A stretch of 64,000 nucleotides of DNA from Lachnospiraceae bacterium (lineage in GTDB: Bacteria > Bacillota > Clostridia > Lachnospirales > Lachnospiraceae), in contig JAEDCQ010000006.1 of the NCBI GenBank assembly GCA_016294075.1, positions 28,375-92,374 on the forward strand, read 5' to 3'. Under the pieces are notes generated by a model. The model did not search any database and was not told the origin of the DNA. It was given only the letters and a program-made list of their open reading frames with translations. A program made the translations under genes and the position numbers. Below, piece after piece: positions 1-7,335 of this stretch; the stretch's first letter is position 1, and the number at the start of each line of letters is the position of its first letter.

Positions 1-394
1 CAAGTTCTCCGTATAGTCCATGTTCCTTTAAATAAAGCAGGCATTGTATGTTTGCCAGAGTATGACTCAAACGTCCTCCAAGACCGCCATAAATTGTGAA
101 ATCTGTAATCCCTTTTTTTATTGCCGCTTTGATTGCCGCCAATGTATCTGTATCGTCTTTTTCACAAGGAAGCTTAACGATAATCTCTTCAGGATATTGG
201 GCTAACAGTTCATAGCGTTCCTTGGGCAAAGAATCAAAATCACCCACTATCATATTCGGAGTTATATCGTTTTCCGCGCAAAAAACCAGACCGCCATCCA
301 ATGCAATTACATAATGATTTTTTGTTATAACCGGAATTTGTCTTCCAATATCACCGGCACCGATTAATACCGCACATTTTTTCAGTTCATTCAT
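1..394 (-). CDS. thiN: Thiamine pyrophosphokinase, C-terminal part cut by window edge
   Basis: Transfers pyrophosphate from ATP to thiamine to make the cofactor thiamine diphosphate in the cytosol. The reading frame is open from the ATG at 394 to the window edge (131 residues seen; the family is about 210). Family motifs are visible: a Rossmann-like start with ALDGG near residue 32, the VGDFDS loop near residue 50, the acidic DDTDT motif near residue 81 that binds Mg-ATP, and GGRLSH near residue 107. A purine-rich stretch precedes the ATG. In Lachnospiraceae this gene often sits near rpe/rsgA, but the downstream neighbours are outside the window. The identification is firm; only the C-terminus is missing. 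Confidence 0.9.
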   Translation of the reverse strand, partial: MNELKKCAVLIGAGDIGRQIPVITKNHYVIALDGGLVFCAENDITPNMIVGDFDSLPKERYELLAQYPEEIIVKLPCEKDDTDTLAAIKAAIKKGITDFTIYGGLGGRLSHTLANIQCLLYLKEHGLYGEL

Positions 395-422
395 CTTCTG
401 ATTCTCTTCTTTTCTTGTTACT

Positions 423-515
423 GTTTTCCGTTCTTCTTTGTTCGGTTTTTTTCTCAATTCCCTTATTTTCCTACTTCCGTTTTTCCGTTCTTCTTTGTTC
501 GGTTTCTTTTCTCAA
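423..515. repeat. Direct repeat, two ~35-bp copies in the thiN-DUF45 gap
   Basis: Two near-identical pyrimidine-rich copies begin at 423 and 479 (core TTTTCCGTTCTTCTTTG then TTCGGTTT and a CTCAAT tail), 56 bp apart. The copies lie in the 236-bp gap 395-630 between divergent genes, upstream of thiN. I see no other gene in the gap. They fit the pattern of short duplications in other gaps of this window. Confidence 0.75.
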
Positions 516-630
516 TATTTTATATTATCTTCTTTTCTAATTGTTTATCCTATGATAAAATAACAGACGACACAACAACACAAAGTGCTGTTTATTCTTT
601 CAAAGGTACACTTTCAAAGGCAGTTTCGTT

Positions 631-1227
631 ATGGACATTACTCTGGTATTATATTCTCACGGATTCGAACACAAACTCCCCGCTTCCTTAATAAAAAGCA
701 ACAGACGCTCTGTTGGAATTACAATTAATCCCGGCGGAGAAATTATTATCCGCGCTCCAAAGCTCATGCCCGATACCCTTATCATGTCCTATGTGCAGAA
801 GAAAGCCGCATGGATTATTGATGCCTATAAGAACCAAAAAAACATCCTCCCCTCTGACAATTTTACGAAAAAATCTCCACAAACTCTTGCTTTGGAAAAA
901 CGCTATAAAGATGCCGCCAAAGAGTATATTCCCAAACGAGTAGAATATTACCGAGTTCTAACCGGAGGAACTTATTCAAAAATTACAATTCGTGACCAGA
1001 AAACACGCTGGGGAAGCTGCTCAAGCAACGGAACCCTCTCATTTAATTTCCGACTTATGCTGGCACCACCGAGAGTTTTGGATTATGTCGTCGTTCACGA
1101 ACTATGCCATTTAACCCATATGAATCATTCCAGAGAATTCTGGAATATGGTTGAGAGTATTCTACCAGATTACAAAGAACAAAAAAAGTGGTTAAAAGAT
1201 AACGGGCATACACTACAGGTACCATGA
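631..1227 (+). CDS. YgjP/DUF45-type M48-like zinc metallopeptidase
   Basis: Predicted cytosolic zinc metalloprotease of the DUF45 (YgjP) family, 198 residues, near the usual family size. The signature is complete: KTRWGSCSSNG near residue 125, a hydrophobic strand, then the zinc helix HELCHLTHMNHS (HExxH) at about residues 155-166, followed by a Trp/Phe-rich segment (SREFWNMVE) and a conserved Asp-Tyr before the C-terminus. The substrate of this family is not established. The next gene starts 33 bp downstream with a strong ribosome site, so the two probably form one transcript. The start at 631 has only a weak upstream purine stretch. Confidence 0.85.
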   Translation: MDITLVLYSHGFEHKLPASLIKSNRRSVGITINPGGEIIIRAPKLMPDTLIMSYVQKKAAWIIDAYKNQKNILPSDNFTKKSPQTLALEKRYKDAAKEYIPKRVEYYRVLTGGTYSKITIRDQKTRWGSCSSNGTLSFNFRLMLAPPRVLDYVVVHELCHLTHMNHSREFWNMVESILPDYKEQKKWLKDNGHTLQVP

Positions 1228-1260
1228 AAGCGATAACAGTCTTAAAAAGGAGGTTAAACT

Positions 1261-2040
1261 ATGCTTTACGAGCAAATACGCAAGGAACAAAAACGCTTGG
1301 ATGATGAAATCCAATCTGTCCGGGCCCAATTACAAAAGCTGCCTGACGGGAAAATATATTGTGCCCGTAATCAACAGCGATACAAGTGGTACTACAGTGA
1401 CGGTCAGACGCAGGTGTATCTCCCCAAAAAGGAACGAAAGTTCGCAGAACAACTGGCAGCTAAAAAATATCTTACTACTTTGTACGAAGATTTACTTCTC
1501 GAAAAGAAAGCTATTGATGCGTATCTTAAGCATTCCCCCACAAATTCCCCAAAATCGATTTCACTTCTTACGGAGGAGTCCGGTTATCAGGAACTTCTTC
1601 TTCCATATTTCAAGCCCTTATCTTTGGAACTGTCTGATTGGATGAATTTTCCCTATGATAGAAATACAAAATTTCCCGAACAATTAATTCAAAAAACCGT
1701 CTCCGGTCACTATGAACGTTCCAAATCGGAAGCGCTGATTGATATGCTTCTGTATATTAACAAAATTCCTTTCCGATATGAGTGCTCCCTTACATTGGGA
1801 GAAACCATTGTCTATCCCGATTTCACAATCAGGCATCCCCACACCGGTAAAGTTTATTATTGGGAACACTTCGGACTTATGGATGACCTGTCATATTCCA
1901 AAAACGCCATTTCAAAATTAAATCTCTACACTTCTTATGGTATCATACCAACTGTGCATCTGATTACAACCTATGAAACAAAAGATAATCCCCTCAGTTC
2001 CGATACAATTGAAAAATTAATAAAATTATACTTTCTGTAG
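1261..2040 (+). CDS. Hypothetical protein with PD-(D/E)XK nuclease-like C-terminal domain
   Basis: A 259-residue soluble protein. The N-terminal third (residues 1-90) is charged and helical, possibly coiled-coil, with a short Trp-Tyr-Tyr segment near residue 43. The C-terminal half reads like a restriction-endonuclease fold: SKSEALIDMLL near residue 155 (helix with Glu), strand, VYPDFTI near residue 186 (the Pro-Asp), strand, then YYWEHFG near residue 200 (Glu in the place of D/E-x-K), then an alternating strand-helix end. This is inference from motif order, not a confirmed match. A perfect AAGGAGG site lies 7-8 nt before the ATG, and the gene follows the DUF45 protease closely. No methylase or transposase is nearby. 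Confidence 0.6.
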   Translation: MLYEQIRKEQKRLDDEIQSVRAQLQKLPDGKIYCARNQQRYKWYYSDGQTQVYLPKKERKFAEQLAAKKYLTTLYEDLLLEKKAIDAYLKHSPTNSPKSISLLTEESGYQELLLPYFKPLSLELSDWMNFPYDRNTKFPEQLIQKTVSGHYERSKSEALIDMLLYINKIPFRYECSLTLGETIVYPDFTIRHPHTGKVYYWEHFGLMDDLSYSKNAISKLNLYTSYGIIPTVHLITTYETKDNPLSSDTIEKLIKLYFL

Positions 2041-2318
2041 ACAGCTTATAATTTTTTTCTGTGAAATATCAGGTCTGTACTAATTTCAGATTTTGCTGCT
2101 TCATACTCACTTTCATTAGTAGCAGGGTATATGGTTAATTTTCTCTAGAATATTACCCCGTTTGTATTCTTTTCCCACACACTATTATATATGAAAATAC
2201 ATAAACATGCCTTTTTTCTGCCCTACTACCCTCTATTATTCAAGCAACGGGGTAACATACTAAATCTTTCAACATTTTTATCCACGTGCCATCTAAAAAC
2301 GGATTTAAAGAAAACCAA

Positions 2319-2359
2319 ACGGGGTATAAGTAGAAAAATTCAAACTACCTATACCCCGT
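2319..2359. repeat. GGGGTATA/TATACCCC imperfect hairpin in a 450-bp gene-free gap
   Basis: The gap 2041-2493 holds no convincing gene (a 72-codon open frame at 2191-2409 is low-complexity). It contains a hairpin with arms ACGGGGTATA (2319-2328) and TATACCCCGT (2350-2359), extended inward by GTAG/CTAC after one mismatch. Further TACCCCG and CGGGGTAA words lie at 2153-2162 and 2247-2255. Similar hairpins occur near 23906, 39399 and 39501. Confidence 0.6.
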
Positions 2360-2417
2360 CATCCTACGACACAAAACATTTTATACAATTAACGTGTTAT
2401 ACTCTTTAAATTATCCG

Positions 2418-2509
2418 CAAATTCATCACTTCATATCCTTTTGATTTTCAACAAATTCATCACGTCATACCCTTTTGATTTTCAACAAATTCATCACTTC
2501 ATACCCTTC
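2418..2509. repeat. 34-bp tandem repeat, 2.7 copies, running into the rhodanese stop codon
   Basis: Copies begin at 2418, 2452 and 2486 with the word CAAATTCATCACNTCATAYCC and a TTTTGATTTTCAA tail. The third, partial copy covers the stop codon (2494-2496) and last four codons of the rhodanese gene, so the units downstream of the gene repeat its own 3' end including the stop. Confidence 0.85.
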
Positions 2510-2793
2510 AGTTTGTAACGAAGAAAGGCATGATATCCGCCTTCAATGCTGTAAATATCATAGCCTGCCCGCGACAAATCCTCGGCAAAACCATCACTTG
2601 TATCTCCCGTATAACAGAAAAGGTAAATCCTCTTATTTTTCGGGAGCCTTGAAATATATCCGGTAAAATCCTCATGATAAATATGAATGGCACCCGGTAT
2701 AGTTTCCTTTTCATATTCTTCCCGTTTACGCAGGTCAATAATTAACTTATCACTTCTATCCCTCAACACTTCCTCAAGACTCTTACGAAACAT
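2494..2793 (-). CDS. Rhodanese-like sulfurtransferase domain protein
   Basis: A single-domain rhodanese of 99 residues, the normal length for stand-alone domains. It shows the LIIDLRKREEY entry motif near residue 18, the GAIHI motif near residue 34 and the active-site loop CYTGDTS near residue 61, where the Cys would carry persulfide sulfur. The family transfers sulfane sulfur in the cytosol; the acceptor is unknown. I start at the ATG at 2793 rather than the in-frame GTG at 2799 because the AGGAGGA site at about 2802-2808 is 7-8 nt from the ATG and overlaps usable space for the GTG. Its last codons and stop are part of a tandem 34-bp repeat. Confidence 0.85.
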   Translation of the reverse strand: MFRKSLEEVLRDRSDKLIIDLRKREEYEKETIPGAIHIYHEDFTGYISRLPKNKRIYLFCYTGDTSDGFAEDLSRAGYDIYSIEGGYHAFLRYKLKGMK

Positions 2794-2931
2794 AGGCACT
2801 TCCTCCTACTATAAGATATTCATTTTTTTACATTTGTTGTCCACTTTTAAGATTTTTAATGAAAAATGTCAAAAAATCTTTTTCCGGCAATAACTGACTG
2901 TAACATTCAAACAATGTCTTTCCCATTCCGG

Positions 2932-3069
2932 TTACATGCACTTTTCGTTACATCGGCTGCAGTCTCCGCCACAGGAAAAATTTTTTCCTTTCTTTTTATT
3001 TTTCATTATACTTTTAAGTGCCAAAATGACACATACAATCAAAATAATTAACACAATTATGGTTCCCAT
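2932..3069 (-). CDS. FeoB-associated Cys-rich membrane protein (small)
   Basis: A 45-residue protein: one hydrophobic helix (residues 3-18, rich in Ile/Leu/Val), a Lys-rich patch (23-29), then a Cys-rich tail with CGGDCSRC-x3-C (cysteines at 33, 37, 40 and 44). This is the pattern of the FeoB-associated Cys-rich family, normally found next to the ferrous iron transporter genes feoA/feoB. No feo genes are in the window, but a DtxR-type metal regulator starts divergently 215 bp away, which fits an iron role. A modest AGGTT ribosome site precedes the ATG. Confidence 0.75.
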   Translation of the reverse strand: MGTIIVLIILIVCVILALKSIMKNKKKGKNFSCGGDCSRCNEKCM

Positions 3070-3102
3070 AAATAACCTGCTTTCTTGATATTTAGACAAT
3101 AT

Positions 3103-3138
3103 GTTAATCGATTAGTTGATTTGTTAGTTATCCCTAAC
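3103..3138. promoter_or_regulatory. Candidate DtxR-type operator between divergent metal genes
   Basis: The 214-bp divergent gap holds the inverted repeat GTTAG-N6-CTAAC (3123-3127 and 3134-3138), resembling the TTAG...CTAA half-sites of DtxR/IdeR boxes, and an adjacent palindromic TTAATCGATTAG at 3104-3115. Position between a DtxR-family gene and a FeoB-associated gene supports, but does not prove, a metal-responsive operator. Confidence 0.4.
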
Positions 3139-3283
3139 CATTTGTCCTCATAAGTTTATTCCCGCTGCTATCCTTTGTCAATCTTTTCTTCAGAGAAAGG
3201 TTCGTTGAAAAAAAAGGAAAGACATGGTATTCTTTTTGTATTCTGATAGGATTATTTTATAAAGTCGGAGAAAGGATATTCTT

Positions 3284-3646
3284 ATGAAGATGAATGAATC
3301 TGCTGAAAATTATCTGGAAACGATATTAATATTAAGCAAAAAACTGCCTGTTGTCCGTTCGGTTGATATTGCCAATGAACTTGGCTTCAAAAAATCCAGC
3401 GTCAGTATCGCCATGAAAAATCTCCGTGAGAAAAATCATATTACGGTAACGGATGCCGGATATATTTATTTGACCGATTCCGGTAAGGGAATTGCCGAAA
3501 TGATTTTTGAGCGGCATGAGCTTCTGACATCATGGTTGACACGTCTCGGTGTTTCTCCAAAGACAGCTTCCGAGGATGCCTGTAAAATAGAGCATGTCAT
3601 CAGTAAGGAAAGCTTTGATGCTATTAAGAAGCATGCCAATCCATAA
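3284..3646 (+). CDS. DtxR/MntR-family metal-dependent transcriptional regulator
   Basis: A 120-residue DNA-binding repressor. Residues 5-65 form the winged helix (SAENYLETILILSKK start, then VRSVDIANELGFKKSSVSIAMKNLREKNHI as helix-turn-helix and wing). Residues 75-118 form the dimerisation and metal domain with RHELLTSWLTRLGV, an acidic DACKIEHVIS and a final His. There is no SH3-like third domain, as in MntR. Members sense Fe2+ or Mn2+ and repress uptake genes. The GGAGAAAGG site about 8 nt upstream supports the ATG at 3284; a second ATG is two codons on. It diverges from the FeoB-associated gene and converges on the UMF1 transporter. Confidence 0.85.
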   Translation: MKMNESAENYLETILILSKKLPVVRSVDIANELGFKKSSVSIAMKNLREKNHITVTDAGYIYLTDSGKGIAEMIFERHELLTSWLTRLGVSPKTASEDACKIEHVISKESFDAIKKHANP

Positions 3647-3713
3647 GAAGCCATATTCCATCGCATGTTTTTTACCGATAAGAAAAAGAACTTTACATAG
3701 TATTATTTTCAAC

Positions 3714-3780
3714 AAAAAAGACACATTCCATCATAATCAGCTTTAATGTGATACATAGATGAAAATGTGTCTCTCTTTTA
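3714..3780. terminator. Bidirectional terminator between DtxR and UMF1 genes
   Basis: Arms AGACACATT (3719-3727) and AATGTGTCT (3764-3772) with an inner CATC/GATG pairing, flanked by A-rich and T-rich tracts on the two sides. It sits between converging genes, although the loop is long. Confidence 0.6.
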
Positions 3781-5025
3781 TTTCTGCTTATTTACTTCTC
3801 TTACTGTAATACGGAATAGAATCATGCCTATTAAAAACAAAATAGCTAGCATGCCTACACCATAATTTTCTTTTCCCGTAATCAACGTTACCGTACTGAC
3901 TACAGCGGTACCCATGAATGCTGCTCCTTTTCCGCAGATATCCAGAAAGCCAAAAAACTCTCCTGATTGGTTTGCCGGAATAATCTTTGTAAAATAGGAA
4001 CGGGACAATGCCTGAATGCCTCCCTGGAACATTCCCACGCATACAGCAAGAATCCAGAATTGAATCTGTGTTGTCATAAACATTGCATAAACAGCAATTA
4101 AAAAATATGCTCCGATACATATTGTAATCAGCTTATCTGCTGCGATACGTTGTGCCAGGTATCCGAACAGGATTGCAAACGGGAATGCAACAATCTGCGT
4201 TACCAGAAGGGCCAGTAAAAGTCCCGTACTGTTTAATCCGAGTGCAGAGCCGTATGCAGTTGCCATATCTATAATCGTATACACACCATCAATATAGAAA
4301 AAGAATGCCAGCAGAAAAAGAAATGCTTTCTTTTCCTTCTTTATGTTTTTAAAAGTGCCACCAAGACGTGAAAAGCTTTCACGGAAAACATGCTCCTTTT
4401 TTTCTATATAATATTTCTGCTGATACTGCTTTAATAAAGGTACACTCATCAAAAGCCACCACAATGCTACAATACCAAAGGAAATCATCATAGCGGTTTC
4501 CATGGAAATCCCGAAACGATCCGCACCCAATACCACAACAAGGCATATAACAAACGGCACGCAGCTTCCGATATACCCCCACGCATACCCCTGTGAGGAA
4601 ACCTGATCCATACGTTCTTCATCCGTAACGTCTGCAAGCATGGAATCGTAAAAGATTAAGCTGCTCGAATAACCAACCTTTGCAATAATAAATATAATCA
4701 GAAAAATAAGCCATTGCTTTGCGAAACCAAGACTGATGCATCCGAATAATCCGACTGCCAGTGACACGGTAAAAATAGGCTTTTTAAATCCTTTTGTATC
4801 AGCAAGTGTGCCAACCACCGGTCCCAATAATGCCACAAGAAGTGTTGTGACAGATGCTGCATATCCCCAATAAGCCATATAATGTTCTGATGCAAGACCA
4901 CCTTCTTTTGCCAGATAATTAAAATAAATTGGCAGAATTGTGGTAATAAGTAATGTAAATGCAGAATTTCCCACATCATACAAAATCCAGTTTCTTTCCG
5001 ATTTTGTCATTTTGAATTTGCTCAT
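3778..5025 (-). CDS. UMF1-family MFS transporter (Atg22-like)
   Basis: A 415-residue polytopic membrane protein with about 12 hydrophobic helices. The N-terminal NWILYDVGNSAFTLLITTILPIYF stretch and the GTLADTKGFKKP loop after helix 2 are typical of the UMF1/Atg22-like branch of the major facilitator superfamily. A second basic signature lies near residue 290. Substrates in bacteria are unknown; vacuolar Atg22 exports amino acids. The GGAGAAGC site about 9 nt before the ATG supports the start. It precedes nothing obvious in an operon; the zinc phospholipase-like gene upstream is 69 bp away on the same strand and could be co-transcribed. Confidence 0.85.
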   Translation of the reverse strand: MSKFKMTKSERNWILYDVGNSAFTLLITTILPIYFNYLAKEGGLASEHYMAYWGYAASVTTLLVALLGPVVGTLADTKGFKKPIFTVSLAVGLFGCISLGFAKQWLIFLIIFIIAKVGYSSSLIFYDSMLADVTDEERMDQVSSQGYAWGYIGSCVPFVICLVVVLGADRFGISMETAMMISFGIVALWWLLMSVPLLKQYQQKYYIEKKEHVFRESFSRLGGTFKNIKKEKKAFLFLLAFFFYIDGVYTIIDMATAYGSALGLNSTGLLLALLVTQIVAFPFAILFGYLAQRIAADKLITICIGAYFLIAVYAMFMTTQIQFWILAVCVGMFQGGIQALSRSYFTKIIPANQSGEFFGFLDICGKGAAFMGTAVVSTVTLITGKENYGVGMLAILFLIGMILFRITVREVNKQK

Positions 5026-5094
5026 AAAATGTGCTTCTCCTGTTTATAATATCTATTCTTAAAAAATGTTTTATATCTCTTTTTTATAACTTTT

Positions 5095-5919
5095 TTATAT
5101 CTTTTGCTTTTTCTGTGTATGTTTTTCTGATTCAAAGTCATAGAAAAATGTTTCTGACAGTTTTCCGCCGGTTTGCAGGTAATTTTCATATTCCGTAATT
5201 AAATCAACCGCCAGTTGCACGGCTTTATCATAGTGCTCCATCAGCCACGCCGTTGTTTCCCTGCAGGCCGCATTTTCCCTATAATTGATAATAAGTCCAT
5301 GTAAAGTATCATATTGTCCCGAAAGCTTCATCAGAGCAAGCAAAATATTCCGTTTTATCCGTGAAGGGGCACGCAGCAGATTCAGGAAGAAAATCTGTCG
5401 TTTAATTGTTTGAGCTACCTGTTTCGGATTAACCTCGCTCCAAAAATCCGAAATTACGGCAGCATTCTTATACGTGGGTTTTAAGTGCCCGGTCAGACAT
5501 TTACTAACCGCCTCATATCCGTCCCGTTCCAACAGTTCCCTGTCATATTCCGCTTCAATCTCGAAATGACTGATTCCTGTCTTTTCAATCTGCTCTGCAA
5601 TATAACCATGGCAGGTAACATCCATTGCAAAATGGCAAAGGAAACCATATAAATAAGCTTTATGCGCTTCTTTTTCCGCGTTTTTGTGAATAACAGATGC
5701 CGCCGGAATAAAAAAGGAAGCCCCTGTTTCATGGTGCATACGCTGTCCCAGACATACAATATTATTTTTGAGCAGCGGATTATGATAGAAAAATATATCA
5801 GGACCGTGTACCCCGATTTGAAACAGTTCCTTATGATTGCATACAGTTTCATGTATGGAAGCGGGCAGTGCTTCCGCTACTGATTCCCCCAACCGGAAAT
5901 GAGCATATGTTGTCGGCAT
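5095..5919 (-). CDS. Zinc-dependent phospholipase C-like protein
   Basis: A 274-residue protein of the zinc-dependent phospholipase C / S1-P1-like fold. Histidines and acids expected for the metal cluster are visible: TTYAHFRLGE at residue 3, GVHGPDIFFYHN near residue 37, MHHETGA near residue 61, YGFLCHFAMDVTCHGYI near residue 93 and HFEIEAEYDREL near 117. There is no signal peptide, so it is probably intracellular, unlike secreted clostridial alpha-toxins; the natural substrate is unknown. An AAGAAGG site precedes the ATG. The stop region is AT-rich, with three TTATA-type words (5070-5105) repeating at roughly 11-15 bp. Confidence 0.8.
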   Translation of the reverse strand: MPTTYAHFRLGESVAEALPASIHETVCNHKELFQIGVHGPDIFFYHNPLLKNNIVCLGQRMHHETGASFFIPAASVIHKNAEKEAHKAYLYGFLCHFAMDVTCHGYIAEQIEKTGISHFEIEAEYDRELLERDGYEAVSKCLTGHLKPTYKNAAVISDFWSEVNPKQVAQTIKRQIFFLNLLRAPSRIKRNILLALMKLSGQYDTLHGLIINYRENAACRETTAWLMEHYDKAVQLAVDLITEYENYLQTGGKLSETFFYDFESEKHTQKKQKI

Positions 5920-6064
5920 ATAACAAGCCTTCTTTCATTTTTTCTTAATGTTCTGTTATATATGATATTACATTTTGATGCCATATGTATTTATTGTACA
6001 CTGTCGTTCAAAAAAAGGCTAGTAAAAATGTCAATTCATTTTTGCGAAAGGAGAATTCTAAATT

Positions 6065-7227
6065 ATGATCACAAACGGTTTTACTTATATTGCAGTTCTC
6101 ATTTTTATTGCTGCAATGCTCGTGTGGTTGCAGAAGTACACAAAATCCAAATTTTTTGACTATGCTCCACAAATTGTACTTCTCTACCTCATTACTATGA
6201 TTTTCTGTACATTGGGTGTATGGGATATGGAGGCGACCAAGCCCGCCTATTCTGCTTTAAAAAACAATCTATTGTTTGCCATTATTTTCCTAATGTTACT
6301 GCGTTGTGACATCAGAAAGATTTTAAAGCTCGGTCCCAAAATGCTTGGTGTTTTTTTGCAGCATCCGTTTCTATCGGTCTCGGTTTCATCATCACTTATG
6401 CCGTTTTACATACTCCGCTCGGTGCTGAAGCATGGAAGGCACTCGGTGCTCTCTGCGGAAGCTGGATGGGTGGTTCCGGTAAAATGATTGCCGTTCAGGC
6501 AGCATTTGACATCGGAGAATCTGATATGGCATACGCCCTTGTCGTTGATTCTATTGACTACTCTATCTGGGTTATGTTCTTATTATGGGCCATTAACTTT
6601 GCTCCAAAGTTCAACAAATGGGTCAAAGCCGATACACGTGTTCTCGATGAGGTATCTAAGAAACTGGAAGAAGATGCAAAAGCAAATGAAGCTCCTATTA
6701 CATTTATAAACATCATCTTCCTCCTTGGCTTAGGTCTTGTGGTATCTGCATTCGGACAAAATCTCGGTGCTACACTTAACGGTGTTGCTCCATGGTTAGA
6801 CAAGTCTACATGGACGGTATTACTCATTACATTAGCAGGCTTAGTCGGAGCCGTTACCCCTATCGGTAAAATGGCCGGTGCGCAGGAGCTTTCCAATGTC
6901 CTGCTTTACTCCGTTGTCGCATTATTAGCATCCAGAGCAAGCTTCTTAGAATTAACAGATGAACCTCTCTGGATTGTTGCCGGATTTATGATTCTTGCTA
7001 TCCACTGTATCATCATGATTATTCTTGCAAAAATCTTCAAGCTGGATATGTTTACATGCGGTGTTGCTTCTCTTGCAAATATCGGTGGTTACGCTTCTGC
7101 TCCTATTTTAGCAGGTGCATACAGCGGTGCACTTGTTCCGGTTGGTGTCTTAATGGCATTGATGGGATATGTAATCGGTACCGGCGGTGGTATTATCGTC
7201 GCAAATATTATGTCAATGTTCTCATAA
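6065..7227 (+). pseudogene. DUF819-family membrane protein, split by a one-base frameshift
   Basis: Together the two frames encode an approximately 387-residue DUF819 (YjcL-like) integral membrane protein of unknown transport role. The first frame (6065 onward) is correct to the LGPKMLGVF segment near residue 97; it then runs out of frame to a stop at 6487. The second frame reads FFAASVSIGLGFIITYAVLH directly after it, then GALCGSWMGGSGKM and on to 7227. The break lies in a run of seven T at 6351-6357; eight T would restore one frame. The same site is T-TTT-TTG, which fits a -1 slippery sequence, so recoding cannot be excluded. An AAAGGAG site precedes the ATG. About ten hydrophobic helices are visible in total. 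Confidence 0.85.
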
Positions 7228-7267
7228 CCAATTACCGAAATATTTATTAAAACTTCATACGTTAAAG

Positions 7268-7300
7268 AACGGGGAGTATGCCCAAAGCATACTCCCCGTT
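7268..7300. terminator. Perfect 14-bp stem terminator after DUF819 gene
   Basis: AACGGGGAGTATGC (7268-7281) pairs fully with GCATACTCCCCGTT (7287-7300) around a CCAAA loop. It lies between converging genes and could serve both strands. Confidence 0.8.
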
Positions 7301-7335
7301 AAATTATCTCATTATATAACTTGATACAGATTCTG

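Noticed and set aside
1261..2040. Considered as a restriction enzyme of an R-M system
   Set aside because: No methyltransferase or specificity gene is nearby, and the K of the D/E-x-K motif is not evident.
2191..2409. 72-codon plus-strand frame
   Set aside because: AT-rich low-complexity sequence across a hairpin, no ribosome site, no family resemblance.
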